Source: Bacteroides sp.
GTDB lineage: Bacteria; Bacteroidota; Bacteroidia; Bacteroidales; Marinifilaceae
Assembly: GCA_021771575.1 (NCBI GenBank)
Contig: JAETOX010000005.1
Span: forward strand, 1 to 59,713
Reading direction: 5' to 3'
Length of the DNA: 59,713 nt
Shown: in pieces, positions 25,543-35,900 of the stretch
Numbering within the stretch: the stretch's first letter is position 1
Layout: each line of letters opens with the position of its first letter
The notes under the pieces: model-generated
What the model was told of the DNA's origin: nothing
Databases searched by the model: none
Seen by the model: only the letters and a program-made list of their open reading frames with translations
Program-made: the position numbers and the translations under genes

Positions 25543-27288
25543 ATGAAAGGAAATTTTATTTTTTCCGCTCTTTTGAGTATGGTTTTATTATTCAGCGGGT
25601 GTGAAACGCTCGATTATACTCCTGCCGATCAATTGAACGATAAAACGTTTTGGCGGACGGAACAACATGCCAATCAGGCGGCCATCGGTTTGTATGCTGC
25701 CATGAAAGCCGGTTGGGCCTTTGGGCGTGATTTTACGTTCGATATGATCTCCGATCTGGCGGACGGAACGACACCCCATGCCGGGATCGCCCGGGGAACC
25801 TCTTTTTCGTCGGGTGACGGTTCTGTGCAGAATACCTGGCAATATCTCTACGAAGTAGTTCATCGTTCGAATACGGTTGTCCGGAATGTATCTGCCATGA
25901 ATATCGACGAAAAGGTAAAAACACAGGTCATCGGCGAAGCCAAATTTCTGCGTGCGATGGCCTATTTCAGGATGCTCAACTGCTGGGGAGGGGTACCTTA
26001 TTACGATGAAACCTGTGTCATCGAGGAGGAATTCGCTACTTTGTCTAATCCGCGAGAATCGGCTGAAACTATCCGCGGACATATTATCGACGATCTGACG
26101 GATGCCATTGCCAAGCTTCCTGTAGTCTGGGGTACTGCTGATTATGGACGTGCCACAAAGGGAGCTGCTTATGCTCTACGTGGCAAAGTATATCTTTACC
26201 ACCAGGAGTGGGATAAGGCTATCGCTGATTTTGAAGAAATCGTTTATAATAAAACTCATGATTACGGATATGAACTACATCCGGATTACAATGAGCTGTT
26301 CCGCTTGTATAATGGCAAGCGTAGCAAAGAGATGATTTTTTCGATTCAGTCCTTGGACGGTAATGTTGCCGGGCACGGTTTGGAATTATGCAGTTATCTG
26401 GGCAATAAATCCACTATGCGCTTGATTGCCAGTAATTGTATAGTGCCTTCGACTCGTTTGGTGGATATGTACGAAAACCTCGATGGCACTCCGTTTAACT
26501 GGGACGATATCTTTCCGGGTTTCAACGACGGGGATTCGGAATTCCGGCGTAATGTGCTGAGTGTAGCGATTGATGATGGAAGTACGGTGATTACTGATGT
26601 GTTGAATTGTGATACCACCAAAGTCCTCGATGTTTACCGTAAGCGGGATCCCCGTTTATGTCTGAATGTCATCACCCCTTATTCCCATTATCTGGGAACA
26701 GATGCCGGTTCGGTGCCGATGGATAAACAGTTTGTGCTCCACAATCCCCAGAAAGGCGGTTCGCCAATGGAGGCCCAGGCATTTATCCGTAATTCCGAAG
26801 GCTGGAATTCTTATTTCTGGCGTAAATTTATTCCTACTGGTAACCTCGACGGATATTGGGGAGAATATACGCGGGTGCCATATGAATTTCCGCTGATCCG
26901 TTTGGGAGATGTGTTATTGATGCTGGCAGAAGCCTATAATGAAACAGGGAGTTTGGATAAAGCTGTTGCAGAACTCAATAAAGTGCGCAGTCGGGTGAGT
27001 ATGCCACTTTTGAATAACGGTAAGTCTTGGATGGTTGTCGGCAGCAAAGAGGAAATGACCCGACGCATCCGCAATGAACGGGCCTATGAACTGCCGGCTG
27101 AGGGCCATCGTTATTGGGACTTACGGCGTTGGGGAATCTACGGTTCGGCAGTCCAGCATGCAACCGACATTTACGGCGATTTAATGTTTACCCGTGAATA
27201 TCAGCCACGGCATGAACTATGGCCTATCCCGCAGGTTGCGCTGGAACGGAATCCTAATCTTCAGAATGATCAAAATCCTGGATGGTAA
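25543..27288 (+). CDS. SusD/RagB-family lipoprotein
   Basis: A 581-residue SusD-type lipoprotein with lipobox FSGC (Cys20). The SusD_3-like N-terminal region includes GEAKFLRAMAYFRMLNCWGGVPYYDE; the C-terminal domain has RIRNERAYELPAEGHRYWDLRRWG, the family signature, and the usual closing ELWPIPQVALERNPNLQNDQNPGW. It pairs with the SusC directly upstream. No degradative enzyme follows, so the ligand cannot be assigned. Confidence 0.94.
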   Translation: MKGNFIFSALLSMVLLFSGCETLDYTPADQLNDKTFWRTEQHANQAAIGLYAAMKAGWAFGRDFTFDMISDLADGTTPHAGIARGTSFSSGDGSVQNTWQYLYEVVHRSNTVVRNVSAMNIDEKVKTQVIGEAKFLRAMAYFRMLNCWGGVPYYDETCVIEEEFATLSNPRESAETIRGHIIDDLTDAIAKLPVVWGTADYGRATKGAAYALRGKVYLYHQEWDKAIADFEEIVYNKTHDYGYELHPDYNELFRLYNGKRSKEMIFSIQSLDGNVAGHGLELCSYLGNKSTMRLIASNCIVPSTRLVDMYENLDGTPFNWDDIFPGFNDGDSEFRRNVLSVAIDDGSTVITDVLNCDTTKVLDVYRKRDPRLCLNVITPYSHYLGTDAGSVPMDKQFVLHNPQKGGSPMEAQAFIRNSEGWNSYFWRKFIPTGNLDGYWGEYTRVPYEFPLIRLGDVLLMLAEAYNETGSLDKAVAELNKVRSRVSMPLLNNGKSWMVVGSKEEMTRRIRNERAYELPAEGHRYWDLRRWGIYGSAVQHATDIYGDLMFTREYQPRHELWPIPQVALERNPNLQNDQNPGW

Positions 27289-27396
27289 AGGGGAGAGGGG
27301 ATGAATGTGCCGATGTGTAAATGTACTAATGTATTAATATAATAATGGAAATTGTACTATCATTGGCGCATTAGTGTATTGTTGATAATTTTATGT

Positions 27397-27404
27397 TATC
27401 TTTG
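27397..27404 (+). promoter_or_regulatory. Candidate -7 box of the DUF2059 gene
   Basis: TATCTTTG fits TAnnTTTG and lies 24 bases before the ATG at 27429. A clean TTTG at the -33 position is not apparent. Its position argues against translation starting at 27393, where the reading frame first opens. Confidence 0.45.
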
Positions 27405-27428
27405 TCTTTATTTAAAATCAAAACGATA

Positions 27429-27884
27429 ATGAAAAAATTTTTAATCCTTTTTATTTGTGCTTGTGGAATGAGCTTCTTTTCACAAGCTCAGAATACGGTA
27501 AGTAAAGAGTATGAAGTTGCTATGACAAAAATGCTGGAAGTTTCAAACAGTCTGGAAGCCATGAAACAGATCGCCCCGCAGATTACAACCATGGTGAAAC
27601 AACAGGCTCCCGAAGCTCCTCAGGAATTTTGGGATGAACTGGAAAAGAATATGGAAAACATGTATGCCCAGATCTTGAAGGCCATGATTCCTGTTTATCA
27701 GAAATACCTGACTTTAGAAGATGTACAGGGTATTATTCAGTTTTATGAATCCCCGGTAGGTAAAAAGCTAGCTGTATCCAATACTAAAATTGCAATAGAA
27801 ACCATGCCGATTGCCCAACAGATAGCTATGGAGACTATGCAGAAATTCATGCAGTTGGCAAAGGAAAAGGGATATATCAAATAA
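27429..27884 (+). CDS. DUF2059 domain-containing secreted protein
   Basis: A 151-residue protein with signal peptide (MKKFLILFICACGMSFFSQAQ). The rest is helical, with the DUF2059 pattern in which two helices surround IIQFYESPVGKKLA, a family hallmark. DUF2059 proteins are small periplasmic proteins of unknown role. The start at 27429 is chosen because a -7 box overlaps the upstream part of the frame. A bidirectional terminator follows 32 bases after the stop. Confidence 0.85.
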   Translation: MKKFLILFICACGMSFFSQAQNTVSKEYEVAMTKMLEVSNSLEAMKQIAPQITTMVKQQAPEAPQEFWDELEKNMENMYAQILKAMIPVYQKYLTLEDVQGIIQFYESPVGKKLAVSNTKIAIETMPIAQQIAMETMQKFMQLAKEKGYIK

Positions 27885-27916
27885 GTCGGCATCTATTTTG
27901 TGAAATTTATACTTCT

Positions 27917-27956
27917 AAAAGAGCCCTTTGTAGGAAATTCTACAAAGGGCTCTTTT
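27917..27956. terminator. Bidirectional terminator between DUF2059 and the duplicated operon, copy 1
   Basis: Arms of 17 bases (27917-27933 and 27940-27956) pair perfectly around GAAATT. The ends carry A4 on the left and T5 on the right, so it works for both the plus-strand DUF2059 gene and the minus-strand TlpA-like gene that stops at 27973. The right arm is identical to that of the terminator at 37849-37888, which closes copy 2 of the operon. Confidence 0.85.
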
Positions 27957-27972
27957 TAAAACGGATCTTATG

Positions 27973-29052
27973 TTATTTAATTTTTAATGCTTTCCGAATC
28001 ATCTCTTCCAAGCCTTTTTCATCATTTCCCGATGCAATACATTTATTATTTTCGTCCAGCAGAAACCAATAGGGAATACTATTTACTTTATAGCGACGGT
28101 ACCAGGCGTCAGGAGTCGATTTCAATTCTGACAATTGTATCCATTGATAACCATCTTGACGGATGGCCTGTTTCCATTGTCGGGCATTCCTGTCAATGGA
28201 AACGCCGATAATCTCTAACCCCTGATCTTTATATTTTTCATATAATGTGACGAATGTTTTATTCGCTTTTCGGCAAGGGGTACACCAAGAAGCCCAGAAA
28301 TCCAGTAATTTTACTTTGGCTTTGATGCTTGATAGGCTTATCGGGTTACCCAACGTGTCCGGTATAGTAAAATCTCTGGCAATACCTCCCGGTTTTAAAT
28401 ACCATCGTTTGTCGATTTTTTGGCGGATGCTTTGTCCAAGGGGACTAGTTTGTAGTTTTTCATCCAATAAAAGATACCTGTTTTCCAATTCTTGGAAATT
28501 GACCCATTCCATTTTGTTCCAGACTAAAAACAAGCCGGCCATATTGGCATTATTGTTCCGGATATAGTGTTGTATGATTTCATTGCTCCGGTTTTCTAAT
28601 TGCAATTGTTTGCTGCGGAGTTTTTCCCGCTGTTTCTCGTCTTTTTCTTGTTTTAGCAGCTCTGTTATAGCTATTTGTTGTTTTGTTAATTTTTGTAATT
28701 TCTGTTGACAATCCATTACCTGCTTTTGCAGTTTTCCGCCTTCAATCCGTACAGATTGAAGGTTAGGAATCAGAATGGTATTCTCTCGGTTTTCCAATAG
28801 CATAGGAATATTCCAGTCTAAATCGTGCAGAAACAGGGTGTATATACCCGGTTCCTGAGGTTGGGTTGTAAAAGTAAACTTCCCGTTACGAGTAATCACT
28901 GTTTCCAATGTATCGGGAGATGTTTTTTCGGTAATCCGGAGCAGGCTCAACGTCACATTATTTTGAGGATAAGTACCGTGGATTTGGGCATAAACGCTAT
29001 TGGCTCCAAGTAGACAGATAACAATGCTGATGATTAATAAAGAATGTTTCAT
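27973..29052 (-). CDS. TlpA-like thioredoxin with DUF4369-type N-terminal domain
   Basis: A 359-residue exported protein (signal peptide about 1-22). The N-terminal part resembles DUF4369 (beta-rich, about 25-105), followed by a strongly charged helical region (about 108-165) and a C-terminal AhpC/TSA-TlpA domain with active site WASWCTPCRKAN (CTPC at 257-260). Such proteins reduce disulfides at the periplasmic face. It is last in operon copy 1 and its start overlaps the stop of the PKD-like gene by 4 bases. Copy 2 has a different thioredoxin at the same place. Confidence 0.92.
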   Translation of the reverse strand: MKHSLLIISIVICLLGANSVYAQIHGTYPQNNVTLSLLRITEKTSPDTLETVITRNGKFTFTTQPQEPGIYTLFLHDLDWNIPMLLENRENTILIPNLQSVRIEGGKLQKQVMDCQQKLQKLTKQQIAITELLKQEKDEKQREKLRSKQLQLENRSNEIIQHYIRNNNANMAGLFLVWNKMEWVNFQELENRYLLLDEKLQTSPLGQSIRQKIDKRWYLKPGGIARDFTIPDTLGNPISLSSIKAKVKLLDFWASWCTPCRKANKTFVTLYEKYKDQGLEIIGVSIDRNARQWKQAIRQDGYQWIQLSELKSTPDAWYRRYKVNSIPYWFLLDENNKCIASGNDEKGLEEMIRKALKIK

Positions 29053-30656
29053 TTTTTATAGTCGTTTTTATATCGGTGAGCAATATCGATGATTTTTCCT
29101 AATTGATCGATTTTTTGTTTCAAGATCGGTGCAGATGTTTGTTGCGGGAAATCGTACATTCTGAAAATACCGCTGACACTTTCTTCTTTAGTCGTGTCAT
29201 ATCCGGCTATATATAACCAGTATTCTCGGGCCTTTTCCCAATCTGCGTATGCGACATATGCTACCGGACATTGAAATTTCATGACCGATATATGTTCGTT
29301 AGGGAAAGAAAGTATTTTTTCGGCTTTATTTTCCGGTGTAGTGAGATTGAATTGATAGACATCACCTTGTTCGGTAGCATAGTAGAGGATGCGAAACAGC
29401 GGATGGAATGCGAAATGGGTGATTTTATCGCTGTTGGCAGGACGCAGACGCATATAATGAGTCCTTTCTACTTTATAATCTCCGTTGGTCATCATTCCGT
29501 AGATATCGTAGTCTTCGGTTTCGGGAGTTTTTAAAACGGCAAATACATATCCTTCTTTGTTGCCTTCCATGTGCACTAAATCCTTGCCGGTAACAGCGTC
29601 ATAATTGGCTGTACCTCCGCTGAAAGACAATTCGTTAGGATAATCATTGGCTTCATATGTGACATTCCCCCAAAAATCTTTCTTTCCTTTACTTTCTAAA
29701 GCCAGAAAACGACGATTGGTTTCATCATAGAGAATGATGGAACGGGTGTAAGGCCAGACGACGTAGGGGGTATATCCGATATATCTGGAAACTTTAAAGT
29801 ATTCAGTATTCTTTTCCAATTTGTTTACCGGGAAAGTAAACTGAATCCCATGCATAAGATCATCATATTTACGCCAATAGAGTTCTCCTTCCGATGTAAC
29901 CACAAGTTCTCTTCTTGGATCCGAATTCATGGTAGTGGCTCCGCCGACAATTTCTACCTTGTCGGGGTTCTCGCTGAATTGCCAAATCATGTTGTTTTCT
30001 TCGGAAGGCTGTAATGTTTCGGGATCTAAATTAAAGGTTCCCGACTCACAATATGCCAAACGGGAAGTGTACTGACGGTTATAATTGTAAACCAATCTGT
30101 GCGGTTTCCCTAACTCCATATTCAGTTCTTTCCAGATATTGTGTGAAACCAACTTCTCATTTTCGGAGGTATAGGAAATGACATCCAGCCGGGCTTTTCC
30201 CGCTTCTTCACATAATACCATCCAACCTTCGCTTACGGCAGTGCGTAATTTCACATAAAAGTCGGTTTTGTAAGAAATTCCAGTCAGTGTGTCTTTCACA
30301 TAAAAGAAGCCGGCATAATCTCCCGGTTTTTCCATCAATGGATAGGAGAGTTTCTTTTCTCTTCCGATAGTGTATCCTGCCCTTTGTACTTCTACCGGAA
30401 TGGAATCTTGGTTATACTGGTCATGTAAGGGCATCAGTTTCCATTCGAACTTCAAATGATCTTCCGAACCACCGAGGGCAAGGGTCAATACAGGATCGAT
30501 TTTTAATGTGTCTGCGTATGAATATTTTTCATACCATTGTGTAGAAATGCTGTCGACGGTGACATTGTTCAGTTCCGTATAGTCGTAGTTGCCTAAATCG
30601 TCGTAGCAGCTACTTGCCAGCAGTAACACTGATAAATATAATAAAAGCTGTTTCAT
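29049..30656 (-). CDS. PKD-like family lipoprotein (copy 1)
   Basis: A 535-residue lipoprotein; the signal peptide ends SSC and the mature protein begins CYDDLGNYDY, acidic residues after the lipid Cys that suit surface export in Bacteroidetes. An N-terminal PKD-like Ig domain (about 20-125) precedes a C-terminal region of repeated beta strands that may form a propeller (inference). The gene at 40914-42593 is its paralogue and shares the CYDDLGNYDY start. Likely an accessory surface binding protein of the SusCD system; the ligand is unknown. Confidence 0.82.
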   Translation of the reverse strand: MKQLLLYLSVLLLASSCYDDLGNYDYTELNNVTVDSISTQWYEKYSYADTLKIDPVLTLALGGSEDHLKFEWKLMPLHDQYNQDSIPVEVQRAGYTIGREKKLSYPLMEKPGDYAGFFYVKDTLTGISYKTDFYVKLRTAVSEGWMVLCEEAGKARLDVISYTSENEKLVSHNIWKELNMELGKPHRLVYNYNRQYTSRLAYCESGTFNLDPETLQPSEENNMIWQFSENPDKVEIVGGATTMNSDPRRELVVTSEGELYWRKYDDLMHGIQFTFPVNKLEKNTEYFKVSRYIGYTPYVVWPYTRSIILYDETNRRFLALESKGKKDFWGNVTYEANDYPNELSFSGGTANYDAVTGKDLVHMEGNKEGYVFAVLKTPETEDYDIYGMMTNGDYKVERTHYMRLRPANSDKITHFAFHPLFRILYYATEQGDVYQFNLTTPENKAEKILSFPNEHISVMKFQCPVAYVAYADWEKAREYWLYIAGYDTTKEESVSGIFRMYDFPQQTSAPILKQKIDQLGKIIDIAHRYKNDYKK

Positions 30657-30682
30657 ATCCTTTGGGTTTTATTTGACAAAAA

Positions 30683-31462
30683 TTATTCTTGGGATTTTTC
30701 ACCCATGACCATCGGGGTGCCGTCTTCTTCTAAATAAGGAGATTCTTGGGCGTCTAACCAGCGTTGCACTTTTTTGCCGTAATATTTGAGTTTGGATTCA
30801 GGTATAACGTTTTTGCTGGTAAATTCTGTTCGGGAAATGTTACATAACGTGCAAATCAAATCGGCCTTTAGGTAACTATGCTTGCCGAAGTATTGGAACC
30901 CCGTACTTATACTTTCGTCACGCCACCACCAGGGTCTCGGGAAATTTTCGCTGATAATGATCGTCATACTATGTCCCAGAAAGTACTTCTTGCCATCATC
31001 GTCTTTGCGCCAATTGTATTCGGAATCGAATAGGTCGCTTTCCTCGATGACAACTGTAAACATACGGTTGTGTTTCTGTAGTTCTTCACTGCGTAGCATG
31101 ATGATTTCCACATAAGTTTCATTACTATTGGCAGGTAAAACGACTTCTGTAGGTAGCGGACGGAAATCTACGTTGACTTCGGCTCGGAGCGAATCCACTT
31201 CACAGAGTACTGTACGGATTTTGATGGTTCGGTCATAATCCGTTACGGTTCCGAAAAGATAAATCGGTAACTTGAATACCTGTTCCTTGATATTCCCGTC
31301 GATGACACCCCAAGTGTCGTATCGCATAGTATCTCCTAAGATTTTAAATTTTTTTTTGGAGAAATAAACCGAGCTTCCTCCTTCGTAGCTCTCTAACTCC
31401 GTGTGCTCGCACCCGTAACACAGGAGCAGGGTGAGTATGTAAAGAAAAAACAAATGTTTCAT
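30683..31462 (-). CDS. DUF4843 domain-containing lipoprotein (copy 1)
   Basis: A 259-residue lipoprotein (lipobox YGC) starting CEHTELESYEGGSSVYFSKKK, with the DUF4843 pattern of strands such as DYDRTIKIRTVLCEVDSLRAEVNVDFRPLP and a C-terminal WWRDESISTGFQYFGKHSYLK region. DUF4843 proteins occur almost only beside SusD in Bacteroidetes and are probably surface Ig-like accessories. The paralogue at 42613-43368 occupies the same place in copy 2. Confidence 0.87.
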   Translation of the reverse strand: MKHLFFLYILTLLLCYGCEHTELESYEGGSSVYFSKKKFKILGDTMRYDTWGVIDGNIKEQVFKLPIYLFGTVTDYDRTIKIRTVLCEVDSLRAEVNVDFRPLPTEVVLPANSNETYVEIIMLRSEELQKHNRMFTVVIEESDLFDSEYNWRKDDDGKKYFLGHSMTIIISENFPRPWWWRDESISTGFQYFGKHSYLKADLICTLCNISRTEFTSKNVIPESKLKYYGKKVQRWLDAQESPYLEEDGTPMVMGEKSQE

Positions 31463-31479
31463 GATGATGATAATTTGGG

Positions 31480-32916
31480 TTAGTTAAACATATCAGTGTA
31501 TTTGGATTCGCTATCTGGGACAGGGGGTTGATAATCGCCTATCTCCATATTAATCGTATTTTTCCATTGGGGATCATCCGAGTCTATTATTTCCGGGTAT
31601 TTTAATCTCTTGTAATAGTAGAAGAGTTGCCCTTCTCCCCAAAACTCGCGGATATACTCTTTTTCGAGCGTGCTTGCAAGCAAATCGCTATTGGTTATTT
31701 CCTTGATGCCACGATGGGCCAAAACCTCATTCAGCCATTGTATGCCTTTTTGCGGATCCAGTTCACTCTCTGCAGCAATGTAATAGGCTTCGGAAAGTCT
31801 CAGCATTGGCATTAGGTTAGTGGTAATGGAATCTTCAGTCGCTTTGTATTTTTCGAACAGATTATAGGTGCCACTGCCGATAGTTATTTGGTTAGAAAAA
31901 AAAGCCACATAACGGTAGTCGTCCCGGTTATTCTCGAAGATTTTGAGAATTTGGGAGTTTAATGGTGCCAAAAGCATATCGGAACTCAGGGTATTTCCAT
32001 TGAAATAGGTTGTGTAGAGTTTTGATAATCGGGTATTTTGTAAACCGAAAATTATTTCATCGAGAAATATACGATCTGCATCTTCTTTTCCGGATGAGAT
32101 ATCTTGTCTGTTAACCCACGGAAACCATTTTTCCTGTGCGTCTATCACATTGCGGGCAGCGGCTAATGCTTCCGGCTTGTTGTCACGATACAATTCCGCA
32201 CGAGCTAGAAGTAATTGTATGGCGTACCAGTTCAGACGCATTTTCCGGAAAGAGGTGAAAGTGTATGTATTTTTTTGCCAGCAGCCTTGTGTACGCACCG
32301 GATCGTCTTCTAATAATTCTGCGGACGCATGAAGGTCGGCGATGACATTTTCCATAAATTCTTTGGCATTGAAGCGGGGACGTATATTCAGTGAAAATGT
32401 TTGGTAATAAGGTAATTTGGTCGCCTTGTTGTCGGCTTCGTACTGGGGACCGAACAACCGGAAAATATCGAAATGCAGGAAAGCCCTCAATCCTAAGGCT
32501 TCTCCTTTGATGAGGCGATAGTATTCATCACTGAGTACCTCTCGGCGTTTTTCGCAATTTTCCAATAGCTTGTTGATGTTGGCAATCAAATTATAGCTTT
32601 TCTCCCAAATGTTTGCAAAACGGTTTTTACTCATTTCCCCCATATACTGGTGTTCCACTAAATCATGATAATAAGCGGTTCCCTCGTTTACGTGATAACG
32701 TTGGGCCATAAGTTCTATCATTTCGCAAGAGAGGTAAGAGCCATACAAGGCGGAATTATTCATTTCGATATATATGCCGTTGAGGGCATTCTCGAAACCT
32801 TTCACTGAACTGAAAGCAATGTCTTCCGCCACCCGGTCGTAAGGCTGGACGTCCAGCCAATTATTGCAACTGCTTAGTAGGACTGTGGTCAGTAATATGT
32901 ATAATAATTTTTTCAT
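31480..32916 (-). CDS. SusD/RagB-family lipoprotein (copy 1)
   Basis: A 478-residue SusD-type lipoprotein, mature start CNNWLDVQPYDRV. It contains the helical SusD N-terminal region (GEALGLRAFLHFDIFRLFGPQ) and a C-terminal signature KEYIREFWGEGQLFYYYKRL, divergent from the usual ERRREL form. The paralogue at 43389-44816 shares the CNNWLDV start and the REYIGEGQMWYVYKR signature. It works with the SusC encoded 18 bases upstream. Confidence 0.93.
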   Translation of the reverse strand: MKKLLYILLTTVLLSSCNNWLDVQPYDRVAEDIAFSSVKGFENALNGIYIEMNNSALYGSYLSCEMIELMAQRYHVNEGTAYYHDLVEHQYMGEMSKNRFANIWEKSYNLIANINKLLENCEKRREVLSDEYYRLIKGEALGLRAFLHFDIFRLFGPQYEADNKATKLPYYQTFSLNIRPRFNAKEFMENVIADLHASAELLEDDPVRTQGCWQKNTYTFTSFRKMRLNWYAIQLLLARAELYRDNKPEALAAARNVIDAQEKWFPWVNRQDISSGKEDADRIFLDEIIFGLQNTRLSKLYTTYFNGNTLSSDMLLAPLNSQILKIFENNRDDYRYVAFFSNQITIGSGTYNLFEKYKATEDSITTNLMPMLRLSEAYYIAAESELDPQKGIQWLNEVLAHRGIKEITNSDLLASTLEKEYIREFWGEGQLFYYYKRLKYPEIIDSDDPQWKNTINMEIGDYQPPVPDSESKYTDMFN

Positions 32917-32934
32917 GATTCCGATTGATTAGAA

Positions 32935-35900
32935 TTACAGTATAAGACCGATAGACAATGAAATATTTCTGGCAAAAGGATAATATAATCCCCGTTCATC
33001 CTCTAATGTGGAGAAACGTGCGATGGAATTCATATAAGCGTTGATGTTCAATGAGGAAATTCTCAGATTTCTCTGCAACCATTGACTGTCGAACGAGTAT
33101 CCCAAACGTACGGATTCTATCGAAATGTAATTTTCTTTCATGACGAAACGGGAAGACATCGGGGTGGCGTCGAACAGAGAGATACTTTTGAATTTCGCTT
33201 TGTCGCCTGGTTTTTTCCATCGGTCGTACAAGGCACGTTTGTCTTGGTTGGAAGTGATGCTGCCTGAAGAAATATTTTCTACTTTGTTATACAATGTGGA
33301 GTTAAAAGCATCTGCTCCGAAACTATAGCGAATTTGCAGACTGGCGGAGAATCCCTTGTAATAGAGGGTGTTTCCCCATACTCCTTCCAAGGTGGGACGG
33401 GTCTCGCCTATTTCCACTTCGTCGTCATAAGAAAATTCGTAAGTCAGCACATTGTCTTTCCGGACAAAAATTTCTTTTCCTGTAGCGGGGTCGATACCTC
33501 GGGAACGCACAGCCCATAGTGCTGTGGGACTGCCGCCGTCGTAATATCTTACCATATTTTTAGCGATATTCTCTTTGTTGTATTGGTCGAGGTTTTGACC
33601 GATTTTGTCGTAATAGGCTTTCCCGTAACGGAAATTGAAACTCATCGTATAATTGATTCCTTTCTGGGGGTTATAGAGGAAAGCATAACTTACACTGCCG
33701 TTGAATCCTTGGTCTACCTGTATACCTATATTCGCCCGCCGGCTGGTGACGCCCATAGACGAAGGCATTTTAATAGTGGCGATTAACGGGTCGGTACGTT
33801 TGTGATAATAGTCAAAATTGATGTGGAAACGATTGGAAAACATACTCAAATCCAAACCGATGTTCTTATCCAGTGTGCGCTGCCATTCTAAATCCGGGTC
33901 GCCGAAATTGGAAATTAACAGTCCGGTACCGAAATCGTTTAACAGCCAGTTGTTGAAATAATAGGTGGTGATAGCGGAATAAGAACCGAAATTCTGATTA
34001 CCCGGATTACCTACGGAAGCCCGGATTTTGAACATGTTGAACAAATTGGTGTTGTTCTTGACAAAATTCTCTTTGTGAATGTTCCAAGCCACGCCGACTG
34101 CCCAGGTGGTTGAAAAGCGTTTGTTAGCACCGAATACGGAAGTTCCGTCCGAACGCAGATTCACATCTAATAAATAACGGTTGTCATAAGCGTATCCCCC
34201 GTTCAGATAAAAATTAGCGTTGCGGGATTTGCTTTCGGAATAACCGGGTTTTCCGCCTTCCGGATATTGGTTGGCAAAGCTGGGTTTGGTGAAATTGCCT
34301 TCCGGGAACCCTTGTGCGCTAAAATTTTTACTGACTGATTTCTTTTCACTGATGCTCATACCTGTAGCAACATTGAGCATGTGTTTTTCTCCCAATAACT
34401 GGCCGTAAGTAACGGTGAAATCTGCATCGTAATTCAGTGCGTCGGAGTTGGAATTATTATACGTTCCTTTGAGTAAGGGGAGCGCACTTTCGAATTGAGA
34501 GGAATTCGGAGAGGTGAACACTTCACTTTCGCTAAGACTTTTCATCAGACCGATACGGCCGCGGATACTCAATACATCGATCGGACGGATTTCAATACTG
34601 AAATTATCCCGGATACCGAAACCTTTGGCTTTGTTATAACTGTTCTGGACATCGTTAAACAACGGATTTTCTACCCGGACAGTCCCAAAATCAGTGCCGG
34701 CAATGTTTTCTACGTGCCAATCTTCCAACCAGCGTTCACTGCTGGCTGATTTCTTCTCATAGTAAGGATTGGTGCTGGCATAAGTAGAGAAAGGAACGAT
34801 CGGATTGTCGCTGTTGTTCCAGTCGATGGATAATTTGTTGACAAAATTAAATCCTTTTTTCCGGTAGATCAAATCTAAAGACAAACCCATAATATCGCGG
34901 ATAGAACTTTTCATCACTCCCTGTATCCCGGAGTAATTGACTCCTAAGCCGTAGCGCATTTGTTCGTCGCCCCCTTCTATATATAAATTATGCCGATGGG
35001 TGATACCCAAGCGCAACGGTTCTGACATCCAATAGGAGTCCACTCCCCGTTTTACGTTTTGCAACAATTGATTATATCTTCCGGTCAGTTGTTCCTGCAG
35101 GGCAGCCGATTCACTCTCGAAGACGCCCGAAAGTCGTTCGAATTCCAATTTTTCTTCTGCGTTCATCAGATTGTAATCTGTCAGGTCTGCAAAAGAAATA
35201 TCTACGCTGCCGTTATAATTCAACCGGAGTTTTCCGCGTGCCGGAGCTTTTGTTTCCACTACGACTACACCGTTGGCGGCTTTTGAACCGTAAATGGCGG
35301 TCGAGGCGGCATCCTTCAAAATGGTTACGGAAGCCACCCGGTCCATATTCAAGTCGACAATCGTCTGTAAAGTTGTTTCAAAACCGTCCAATATGAACAA
35401 CGGTTGATTGGGGTCTTGTCCGAATTCCTCTTTTAAGCCGACAACACTGCTCTTGCCGCGGATTTCAATGTCCGGCAGGCGGTTGGGGTCGGAACCGTAT
35501 TCTTTGCTTTCCAGAATATTAAAGGCCGGATCCAAAGTTTTCAGACTCTGGATGATGTTTTGTGTACCTATCATTTTCAGATCCTCATTGTTATACGTTT
35601 TGGAAGAACCTGTGAAACTTTCTTTTTTACGGGTATAAATACCGGTGATGACCACTTCGTCCATGTCGATTCTGTTTTCTTGCATAACGATTTGGATATT
35701 TTTTTGTCCGCTAAAACAAATTTCCTGAGTTTTCATGCCGACAAATGTGAATACCAGAAATTGTTTCTCGTCGGAGATAGGAAGTTGAAGGGTAAATTTC
35801 CCGTTTTTATCGGTAATTGTACCGAGTTTGCTTCCTTTAATGCTAATAGTTACCCCCGGTAACGGTTCTTTAGCTTCGTCAGTTACCTGGCCGGTTACTG

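Noticed and set aside
22291-27288. Polysaccharide utilisation locus
   Set aside because: The SusC/SusD pair has no glycoside hydrolase, lyase, sulfatase or hybrid two-component regulator beside it within the window.
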